Both the position numbers and the translations under genes were made by a program. DNA of 64,000 nucleotides from Musicola paradisiaca NCPPB 2511 (GTDB lineage Bacteria > Pseudomonadota > Gammaproteobacteria > Enterobacterales > Enterobacteriaceae). The DNA lies in the NCBI RefSeq assembly GCF_000400505.1, contig NZ_CM001857.1, forward strand, positions 2,590,708 to 2,654,707, given 5' to 3'. Below the pieces are notes generated by a model. The model saw only the letters and a list, made by a program, of their open reading frames with translations, did not search any database and was not told the DNA's origin. Below are positions 31,986 through 39,341 of the stretch, in pieces (positions within the stretch are counted from its first letter, which is position 1; every line of letters starts with the position of its first letter).

Positions 31986-32411
31986 AACGACATCGTCATT
32001 ATCGGGCTGAACGGTGCGACGCCCGATCGCACCTTTGTCTGGATCCCGGCGCTGAAGGCCCTCGTCGGCGGCGTGCACACCGTCGCCAATATCCACGTCT
32101 GGATGGCGGACACCCAAACCGCGGCGTCGCGTCAGCATTGGCTGGACGATCTGGACAGCATCAAGAAACTGAACCCGACCACCGTGGTACCGAGTCACTC
32201 CCAGCCCGAACCAAGACGGCTCCCAACCCTGGACGCCGCAAAACATCGCGTTTACCCGCCAGTATCTGCACACGTTTGAACGGCAGGCCGGCCTCGCCGC
32301 CGACAGCAAAGTGTTGGCGGATGCCATGCAAAAAGCCTATCCGGCACTTGGCGAAACGTCTTCATTAACGCTGGGCGCCAACGTCATCAAAGGCGAAATG
32401 ACCTGGCCCTG
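31986..32411 (+). pseudogene. 3' remnant of a metallo-beta-lactamase-fold hydrolase gene, also frameshifted
   Basis: From 31986 one frame gives DRTFVWIPALKALVGGV then HVWMADTQTAASRQHWL and KKLNPTTVVPSHSQP, the C-terminal half of a Vmh-like MBL-fold protein, including the conserved H of the VPxH motif. Between about 32204 and 32215 the frame changes by one base, after which DGSQPWTPQNIAFTRQYL continues to a TGA ending at 32411. The metal-binding HxHxDH N-terminal part is missing. It starts where the LysR remnant ends. Not functional. Confidence 0.75.
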
Positions 32412-32672
32412 ACAGGGGCGGACTGGACGCCACGCCGTTCCGGCGTGAGCAGCAATCGGCGCGGGGAAGCCCAACGCCGGGATCTTTTCTTTCAGGTTTG
32501 CGATCCCGGCCGGATAGAAATCCATGCCATGACCGGATAACTCGCCGGAAATGGTCAATAATAACAATACGCGTTATTCGGTGATGACATGACACCGTCC
32601 GCCGGAACGACATTGGCACGACAGCAAGGCATCCCCTCATGTTCCCTTGCGGATAACATACGGAGCGTAGAA

Positions 32673-33317
32673 ATGAACAGGCTACACTACATCTTTGATC
32701 CGCTGTGTGGTTGGTGTTATGCCGCAGCGCCGTTAATCCACGCAGCCCGTAAAATTAAAGGGCTGCCGATTGTGCTTCATGCCGGCGGCATGATGACCGG
32801 CCCCAACCGCCGCCGGATCACCCCTGAATGGCGGGAATACGTGCAACCCCATGATCGGCGCATCGCGCAGATGAGCGGGCAGCCCTTCGGGGACGGCTAT
32901 TTCAACGGTCTGCTGTGGGACGTGACCGCCACGCTGGATTCAGAACCGCCGACTACCGCCATCCTCGCGGCTGAGGAATTGGGCGGGCACGGGCTGGATC
33001 TGCTGGAGCGCCTGCAACGCGCCCATTATGTCGAAGGCCAGCGTATTTCGGATCTCCCGGTGTTATTGCAACTGGCTACCGACATTGGGCTGAATCGGGA
33101 TGATTTTGAAAACGCCTGTACCCACTGGCGCGGGCAGCCTACCCGCCAGCACATCGCCGAGAGCCGGCAATGGCTGACGCAATCCGGCGGCGGCGGTTTC
33201 CCGACGCTGGTTCTGGCGCTGGACGATACGCTGACCACGCTCAATATTGCGCCTTGGATTGGTCGCCCTGACGCCTGGCAAGATTATCTGCTTAAACAGG
33301 TCGCCGTCAGTCAATAA
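32673..33317 (+). CDS. DsbA-family thioredoxin-fold protein with a CGWC site
   Basis: 214-residue protein with a CGWC redox motif at residues 13-16 in IFDPLCGWCYAA, followed by a helical insert and the cis-Pro segment GGGFPTLV, the usual order of a DsbA-like thioredoxin fold (COG3531 type). No signal peptide is visible from the ATG at 32673, so it is probably cytoplasmic. The start has a CGGAGCG ribosome-binding site; an upstream in-frame start at 32589 would add an unconserved stretch. Lies next to a glutathione transferase gene; a role in thiol redox or detoxification is likely but unproven. The 260 bp before it holds no gene I can support. Confidence 0.85.
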   Translation: MNRLHYIFDPLCGWCYAAAPLIHAARKIKGLPIVLHAGGMMTGPNRRRITPEWREYVQPHDRRIAQMSGQPFGDGYFNGLLWDVTATLDSEPPTTAILAAEELGGHGLDLLERLQRAHYVEGQRISDLPVLLQLATDIGLNRDDFENACTHWRGQPTRQHIAESRQWLTQSGGGGFPTLVLALDDTLTTLNIAPWIGRPDAWQDYLLKQVAVSQ

Positions 33318-33471
33318 CCGTATAGCTATCAACCTCATGCCGACCGTCGCGTCGCATGCACACCTCCGGGATCAGGGATGATGCCCGTCCCATTCATGGT
33401 TAAGCCCGCCGCTTAATCCCCCGAACCCAGCGCGGCGCCCCTGCCGTCACCTTCGTTGACTGAGGGACATT

Positions 33472-34077
33472 ATGATTAGAGTCCACCATCTGAATACCTC
33501 ACGTTCGCAGCGTATCCTCTGGTTGCTGGAAGAGTTGGACGTTCCCTACGAGGTGGTCAACTGGCAGCGCAATCGGTTCTCGATGCGGGCGCCGGACGCA
33601 CTGCGGAAAATTCATCCGCTGGGCAAAGCGCCGATGATTGAACACGACGGCAAAGTTCTGGCCGAAACCGGGCTGATTATCGAGTACCTGGTTGACACCT
33701 TCGGCCCGCATCTGGCTCCCACGCCCGATTGCCCCGAATACTGGCGTTATCGCTACTGGATGCACTACACCGAAGGCTCGCTGATGAGCACAATGCTGTT
33801 AAAACGGGTGGCTCAGAAGATGGGGCCGTTCGGCTGGCCGATTCTTGGCATGGTCAATAAGCAGCTCAATCTGCATGTTGATTTTCTGGAGCAGGAGGCG
33901 GGCAAGTCCCCCTGGCTGGCGGGAAACACCTTCTCCGCCGCCGATATCATGATGGGATTCCCGCTGGATATCGCCGCCAGCCGGGGCTGGTTCGATCAAT
34001 CGCGCCCGCATCTGTGGCGGCTATTGGCGGCAATGCGAGCCCGGCCGGCCTGGCAACGGGCGGCGCGCTACCCGTAG
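33472..34077 (+). CDS. Glutathione S-transferase family protein
   Basis: 201-residue cytosolic GST. N-terminal thioredoxin-like domain (about 1-78) with the Ser-rich active-site start HHLNTSRSQRILWLLEEL, the cis-Pro GKAPMIEHDG and the glutathione-binding ETGLIIEYL; C-terminal helical domain with the N-capping FSAADIMMGFPL motif. Substrate unknown. It is a monocistronic-looking gene 154 bp after the DsbA-like gene, in the same direction; a functional link is possible through shared thiol chemistry only. Confidence 0.9.
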   Translation: MIRVHHLNTSRSQRILWLLEELDVPYEVVNWQRNRFSMRAPDALRKIHPLGKAPMIEHDGKVLAETGLIIEYLVDTFGPHLAPTPDCPEYWRYRYWMHYTEGSLMSTMLLKRVAQKMGPFGWPILGMVNKQLNLHVDFLEQEAGKSPWLAGNTFSAADIMMGFPLDIAASRGWFDQSRPHLWRLLAAMRARPAWQRAARYP

Positions 34078-34228
34078 TTGGCGTCCCGCCATGCTTCATC
34101 GCGTGAGCGCCCTCCCACACCGCCGCCGTGACGGAGCACGTAATACACAGCCGGTATCGTTCAGCGCAGATACCGGCGCCATTGCCGTGCGGGGGCGCGC
34201 AAACCGCGCCACTTTTTACGGCAAGCGC

Positions 34229-34272
34229 CAAGGTATCAATCGTCAATAAACAAGGTGTCAGTCGTCAATAAA
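34229..34272. repeat. 22-bp tandem duplication over the dmsD stop codon
   Basis: CAAGGTATCAATCGTCAATAAA (34229-34250) is followed at once by the same unit with two changes (34251-34272). On the minus strand the second copy contains the last codons and TGA of dmsD, so the stop region has been copied downstream. Confidence 0.8.
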
Positions 34273-34879
34273 ACAGTTGCCTGGGCGCGGGCGTTAACCG
34301 GTAGACACGTTGCCAGTCCTGCAATGTCGTTCGGGTCAGCGCGGCGACCCCCTGATAGAACGGGTGCCCGGCCGCCTGCTCCAGCAAATCGAGATAGCGC
34401 ATCGCCCACGGCAGCAGGTGATCCGCCAGCAGAATGGGCACGCCGTCGGGCTGGTGCTCCGCGCACCATGCCGCCAACATCAGCATCAGGCCGATATGGT
34501 CTTCCGGTTCCCGCGCCTCGTTGCACGGCTCGATGCCTTGCTGGCGTAACCAGAGGCGCAACGCCAGCGTGGAATCGCCGAACAGCACGCTCTCTTTATC
34601 CAGATAGACCGAGCCCCACGGCGGCGCCTCAAGATGATCCGGCCCGATAAACAACCGCTGCCACACGTCAGCCAACCGCTCTTCGTACCCGGATTGCAGG
34701 CCCAGGGTCATCTGCTGCGCCGCTTGCTCGACAGGCGCCGCATCGCCGCACGGCCACGTCTGATGCCAGCCCGACTGCCGCAGTTGCGCAAACAGCGGCA
34801 TGTTGTTGTCATTATCCGGCGCGTAATACAACAGCGCGCCCAGCATGCGCCCGGTAAGGCTGACCATTTGTCTTGCCAT
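34265..34879 (-). CDS. dmsD: Tat proofreading chaperone DmsD
   Basis: 204-residue all-helical TorD/DmsD-family chaperone that binds the twin-arginine leader of DmsA and YnfE and holds the enzyme until cofactor loading is complete. The family motif REPEDHIGLML (E-P-x-D-H) is present. The ATG at 34879 follows a GGAGG ribosome-binding site and gives the E. coli length; the open frame extends upstream to 34930 without conservation. Last gene of the reductase operon, 179 bp after dmsC, as in the E. coli ynfEFGH-dmsD order. Confidence 0.95.
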   Translation of the reverse strand: MARQMVSLTGRMLGALLYYAPDNDNNMPLFAQLRQSGWHQTWPCGDAAPVEQAAQQMTLGLQSGYEERLADVWQRLFIGPDHLEAPPWGSVYLDKESVLFGDSTLALRLWLRQQGIEPCNEAREPEDHIGLMLMLAAWCAEHQPDGVPILLADHLLPWAMRYLDLLEQAAGHPFYQGVAALTRTTLQDWQRVYRLTPAPRQLFY

Positions 34880-35058
34880 ATCTCCTCCACTGCGACGGGA
34901 CAACGAACCATCATCCGCATCCGCCGACAACCGCTCCCCCGGCAGCGATCAGCGCCGGGGAGTATCACCGCTCATCAATCATCCTGGTTCAGCCTGGCGC
35001 CTGTCGCCATAAGGCCGTGTCCGAAATCGAACCCGGCCCGAGGCACACACACCGTCGG

Positions 35059-35919
35059 TTAGCCCGCGACCGCCATACCAACCGTCATATGCAGGCCGTA
35101 GAAGATAACCCGCCCCAGTAATTCACCGCCGATCACCAGACCCGATCCCAGCGCCAGCACGCCGACGGAAGACGGGCGGCGACGAAACAGCGGAACCAGC
35201 CACAGCGACAAACCGGCGATCAACAACAACCAGCGGAAAATCTGTATCCCCGCATAGGCCGGCACCAGCTGCGTGGCCTGCTGCACCGAGCTATGGATCT
35301 CGGGTAGCGCGGTGGTTTGCCACAGGATGGCCACCATACTCACCACCAACCCGCACAGGCTGAAAACCGGCAACCAGCGGATCTCGGCGTCCGTTTCACC
35401 CGCCGCGCGCAGTAGCGCATAACCCAGCAGCGGGCCGCCCAGCAGCGCCGTCACCAGAAAATGCACCGGCGTAAAACCGTTATTCCAGGTCGGCACGGTA
35501 TCGATCAGGTATACCCGGATCATGGCGTACAAAAAACCCACCCCGACCAATAACGTGACCACCAACCACAACCGCGCCAGCCCGCCGGCGATTTTTTCCA
35601 ATAACCGCAACAGCCAGAACACGCCTCCCAGCGCGAAAAACAGCGACCCCAGCGCGATTTCATTACTCAACGGCGAAGCGCCAAGGCGGTTCAGCGCGTT
35701 CATCGCCCGCCACGGCGAGCCAAGATGGAGCACCGACGCGACAAAACCTATCCCCATCAACAACCAGAGGAAAAACATTTGCCGGTTGATTTTTGTCGCC
35801 TGCGCCGAGTCGACCCCATGACGCAACAGCGCCCACGCCATCACCATAAACCCGCCGACCACGCACTGCCCCAGTACGGTAAAAATCACCAGCGGCCATT
35901 CATGCCATCCGTTTCCCAT
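35059..35919 (-). CDS. dmsC: Membrane anchor subunit DmsC/YnfH
   Basis: 286-residue integral membrane subunit with eight hydrophobic segments; it anchors DmsAB to the periplasmic face and oxidises menaquinol. Starts MGNGWHEWPLVIFTVLGQ, similar to E. coli DmsC and YnfH. The ATG at 35919 lies one base after the dmsB stop, which fixes the start; an upstream in-frame codon at 35982 is inside dmsB. No haem-ligand pattern is expected in this family. Confidence 0.95.
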   Translation of the reverse strand: MGNGWHEWPLVIFTVLGQCVVGGFMVMAWALLRHGVDSAQATKINRQMFFLWLLMGIGFVASVLHLGSPWRAMNALNRLGASPLSNEIALGSLFFALGGVFWLLRLLEKIAGGLARLWLVVTLLVGVGFLYAMIRVYLIDTVPTWNNGFTPVHFLVTALLGGPLLGYALLRAAGETDAEIRWLPVFSLCGLVVSMVAILWQTTALPEIHSSVQQATQLVPAYAGIQIFRWLLLIAGLSLWLVPLFRRRPSSVGVLALGSGLVIGGELLGRVIFYGLHMTVGMAVAG

Positions 35920-35920
35920 T

Positions 35921-36538
35921 TCACACCTCCTCAGGATTTGCCAGGAAGCCGGTGGTATCGCCCACGGCACGGCTGTTGGCATTCGGTTTCACCACGATAT
36001 TCGGCTGGGTGAACCTTGCGGCCGGCAGCGGCGCCACTTCCGCCAATGTGCCGTAGCGTTTTCTCAGCTCTTCGATAGGCGCCAGATCCAGCGCGCGCAG
36101 CGGGCAGGATTCGACGCAAATCGGTTTTTTCCCTTCGGCCACCCGCTGGTAACAGCCGTCGCATTTGGTCATATGGCCTTTGGCGGCGTCAAACTGCGGC
36201 GCGCCATACGGGCAGGCCATTTCACAATAACGACAGCCGATGCAGATGGATTCATCCACCACCACAAAGTTATCGCCCTGCTTGTGCATGGCGCCGGTCG
36301 GGCACACCTTGGTACAGGCGGGATCGCTACAGTGGTTGCACGACACCGAGAGGTAATAGGCGAACACGTTCTGATGCCAGCAGTTGCCGTCCTGCTGCCA
36401 TCCCCCCCCGGCATACTCATAAATACGACGGAAATTCACCTCCGGAGTCAGATTCTTGTAATCCTTACAGGCCAGCTCGCAGGTTTTGCACCCGGTGCAG
36501 CGGCTTGAATCAATATAAAAACCATATTGCGTACCCAT
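35921..36538 (-). CDS. dmsB: Iron-sulfur electron transfer subunit DmsB/YnfG
   Basis: 205-residue ferredoxin-like subunit with four cysteine groups for four [4Fe-4S] clusters: RCTGCKTCELACKDY, CNHCSDPACTKVCPTGA, CIGCRYCEMACPYGA and KCDGCYQRVAEGKKPICVESCP (the last split by a spacer). It passes electrons from the DmsC anchor to the catalytic subunit and has no leader of its own, being carried out by the Tat substrate. Starts 11 nt after dmsA. Confidence 0.96.
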   Translation of the reverse strand: MGTQYGFYIDSSRCTGCKTCELACKDYKNLTPEVNFRRIYEYAGGGWQQDGNCWHQNVFAYYLSVSCNHCSDPACTKVCPTGAMHKQGDNFVVVDESICIGCRYCEMACPYGAPQFDAAKGHMTKCDGCYQRVAEGKKPICVESCPLRALDLAPIEELRKRYGTLAEVAPLPAARFTQPNIVVKPNANSRAVGDTTGFLANPEEV

Positions 36539-36549
36539 CGGTTACTCTC

Positions 36550-38994
36550 CTAAATTTTTTGTACTTCAACCAGATTGGTATGTGAGGGGTTCCCTTTCGC
36601 CAGCGGCGAAGGGCGTTGCGTCGTCAGCACATTAATGCAGCCGCTCTGATCGACCCGACGGGCATCCGGGTCATACCAAGCCCCTTCTCCCAGCGCGACG
36701 ACGCCGGGAATAATGCGCGGCGTGACTTTGGCCGCCACGTCAACCTGGCCCCGATCGTTCCAGATACGTACCCGATCGCCGCTGGCAATCCCGCGGGCGC
36801 GGGCGTCAAGCGGGTTGATCCACATTTCCTGCGGACACGCGGCTTTGAGCAATTCAACATTGCCGTAAGTGGAATGGGTGCGGGATTTATAATGGAACCC
36901 ACTGAGTTGCAGCGGATAATGACGCATGAGCGGGTCGTCATAGTTTTCGAAACCGGCATGATAAACCGGCAACGGGTCGATGACGTCGCCCGGCGATAAC
37001 GTCCAGCTACCGGCGATGGCAGCCAGCGCCGCGGAGTAAATCTCAATCTTTCCGGACGGCGTGGTCAGCGGGTGGGCCTGCGGGTCGGCGCGGAATGCCT
37101 TGTACGCCACAAAATGCCCGTTGGGATCGCGCTCCTTATACATCCCTTGCTGACGGAATGAATCAAACTCCGGCAGCGCCGGCATCAATGCCCGCGACTG
37201 CTGGTGCAGGTAGCGCATCCATTGTTCCTGAGTGCGCCCTTCGGTGAAGGCCTGCTCCACCCCCAGCCGTCGAGAGAGATCGGTCAGCATGTCGTAGATC
37301 GTGCGGCACTCAAACCGGGGGGCAATCACCCGATCGGCGAAAATCACATAAGCCATGTTGCCGCAGGAGGCATCCAGACAAAAATCCATCTGCTCCGCCG
37401 CCGTACAGTCCGGCAACAGGATATCGGCGTACTTCGCAGAGGCCGTCATGTGATTATCGATCACCACAATCATTTCGCACTTGCTGTCATCCTGCAGGAT
37501 TTCATGGGTACGATTGATTTGGGAATGCTGATTAATCAAACAGTTGCCGGCATAGTTCCAGATGAATTTAATCGGTACGTCCAGCTTATCCTTACCGCGC
37601 ACCCCATCCTTCAACGCCGTCATTTCCGGCCCTCGTTCGATGGCGTCCGTCCACATGAACATGGAGATGCTGGTTTTCACCGGGTTGGTCAATGTCGGCA
37701 TCCGCACGAATGCCGTCCCGTAGGAACTTTCCCGTGCGCCGCTGTTACCGCCGTGAATCCCCACGTTGCCGGTAAGGATCGGCAGCATGGCGATCGCCCG
37801 CGAGGTCAGTTCGCCATTGGCGCGCCGCTGCGGCCCCCATCCCTGGGCGATGAAGGCCGGTTTGACGCTGCCGATTTCCCGCGCCAGCCGGATGATGGTC
37901 TCGGCCGGGATACGGGTAATGGCCGCCGCCCACTGCGGCGTCTTGGCGATACCGTCCGCGCCCTGCCCGAGGATATAGGCTTTGTAATGCCCGTTAGCCG
38001 GCGCGCCGGGCGGCAGGGTTTTCTCATCGTAGCCAACGCAGTATTTATCCAAAAAGGCCTGATCCACCTGATTTTCGGTGATCAGCACATACGCTATCCC
38101 CGCCACCAGCGCGGCGTCCGTCCCCGGATAGATGGGGATCCATTCGTCTTCCCGGCCGGCGCCGGTATCGGTGTAGCGGGGATCGATAACAATCAGTTTG
38201 GCGTTCGACTTCCGGCGCGCTTCCTCCAGATAATAGGTCACGCCGCCCCCGCTCATCCGGGTTTCGGCCGGGTTATTACCGAACAGCACCACCAGTTTGC
38301 TGTTTTCGATATCCGAGGGGCTGTTGCCGTCCGCCCAGCCGCCGTATGTATAATTCAGCCCGACCGTAATCTGCGCGGTGCTGTAATCGCCGTAATGGTT
38401 GAGGTAGCCGCCATAGCAATTCATCAGACGCGCCACCAGCGTTTTCCCCGGCGGCCATGAGCGCGTCATCGTCCCGCCCAGCGTGCCGGTGCCGTAATTC
38501 AGGTAGACGGCTTCATTACCATATTTGCTCACGGTGTTTTTCAGGCTGGCCGCGACGATATCCAGCGCTTCATCCCAACTGATGCGCTCAAATTTCCCTT
38601 CTCCGCGCTTGCCCACGCGCTTCATCGGGTACTTCAAACGGTCGGGATGATAAACGCGACGGCGCATCGAACGGCCCCGCAGGCAAGCCCGCACCTGATG
38701 CAGACCGTCGTACTCGTCATCGCCGGTATTATCGGTTTCAACGTAACGAATTTCGCCGTCAACCACATGCATACGCAATGGGCATCGACTGCCGCAGTTT
38801 ACGGTACAGGCACTCCAGATAACCTGTTCCGCAGACGTTGATGAAGAGACGGATTGCCCGGCGAACGCCCGGCTGGCAAAGGGTAACGCCAGGTTGCCGA
38901 CTGCCGCCGCAATACCGCACAGCGCGCCGTTTTTTACCAACGAACGGCGGCTGAGCGGGTATAGGAGTACAGAAGATTTCTTGACATTGTTCAT
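36550..38994 (-). CDS. dmsA: DMSO reductase catalytic subunit DmsA (Mo-bisMGD)
   Basis: 814-residue periplasmic molybdoenzyme exported by Tat (leader LSRRSLVKNG, twin Arg 16-17). An N-terminal Fe-S motif TVNCGSRCPLR and CLRGRS is followed by the Mo ligand Ser205 in HYGDYSTAQ. Segments LNYTYGGWADGNSPSDIENS, IERGPEMTALKDG and DCTAAEQMDFCLDASCGN resemble E. coli DmsA more than YnfE/F, so it is the true DMSO/TMAO-type subunit. A separate FNR-like site lies 142 bp upstream. dmsB follows after 11 nt. Confidence 0.95.
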   Translation of the reverse strand: MNNVKKSSVLLYPLSRRSLVKNGALCGIAAAVGNLALPFASRAFAGQSVSSSTSAEQVIWSACTVNCGSRCPLRMHVVDGEIRYVETDNTGDDEYDGLHQVRACLRGRSMRRRVYHPDRLKYPMKRVGKRGEGKFERISWDEALDIVAASLKNTVSKYGNEAVYLNYGTGTLGGTMTRSWPPGKTLVARLMNCYGGYLNHYGDYSTAQITVGLNYTYGGWADGNSPSDIENSKLVVLFGNNPAETRMSGGGVTYYLEEARRKSNAKLIVIDPRYTDTGAGREDEWIPIYPGTDAALVAGIAYVLITENQVDQAFLDKYCVGYDEKTLPPGAPANGHYKAYILGQGADGIAKTPQWAAAITRIPAETIIRLAREIGSVKPAFIAQGWGPQRRANGELTSRAIAMLPILTGNVGIHGGNSGARESSYGTAFVRMPTLTNPVKTSISMFMWTDAIERGPEMTALKDGVRGKDKLDVPIKFIWNYAGNCLINQHSQINRTHEILQDDSKCEMIVVIDNHMTASAKYADILLPDCTAAEQMDFCLDASCGNMAYVIFADRVIAPRFECRTIYDMLTDLSRRLGVEQAFTEGRTQEQWMRYLHQQSRALMPALPEFDSFRQQGMYKERDPNGHFVAYKAFRADPQAHPLTTPSGKIEIYSAALAAIAGSWTLSPGDVIDPLPVYHAGFENYDDPLMRHYPLQLSGFHYKSRTHSTYGNVELLKAACPQEMWINPLDARARGIASGDRVRIWNDRGQVDVAAKVTPRIIPGVVALGEGAWYDPDARRVDQSGCINVLTTQRPSPLAKGNPSHTNLVEVQKI

Positions 38995-39135
38995 AAGCCG
39001 AACCCACTTTCGTCAAAAGGGAGTAGAGAGCCAGAACAAAAAATGCCCTGGTTGGAATGCGGTGATAAAAGGGCTGATGGACGCCAGACATCACCGCAGA
39101 GACAGGCGAGTGCAGCACAACGGGTAGAATAGTTA

Positions 39136-39149
39136 TGGATGACAATCAA
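39136..39149. promoter_or_regulatory. FNR-like site between ynfE and dmsA
   Basis: TGGAT-GACA-ATCAA matches 9 of 10 consensus positions of TTGAT-N4-ATCAA. It is in the 347-bp gap between the ynfE stop and dmsA start (38995-39341), which holds no convincing gene; dmsA may therefore have its own anaerobic promoter. Confidence 0.5.
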
Positions 39150-39341
39150 TAAAGAAACGATAACTGCATGAATCACATGATATTTGAGGGCAACCGCCAC
39201 GGATTTGACGCCACCCTGACGGATGCCTGACCGGCCCGATACACCATCACGGCATCGGCGCGCCGCCATGGCATATCGCCATGCCAGACACGCCGCTGCG
39301 CCGACTCGGTACCTGACCATGATAGTGACCTCTTCGTGCTC

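Noticed and set aside
32337-32640. Minus-strand frames in the gap before the DsbA-like gene (one with MDFYPAGIANLKEKIPALG)
   Set aside because: One looks protein-like and might be another gene remnant, but I cannot match it to a family and it has no ribosome-binding site.
37204-38460. 418-codon plus-strand frame opposite dmsA
   Set aside because: Shadow frame; a similar one lies opposite ynfE at 40308-41249 because the two genes are homologous, which could be mistaken for conservation.
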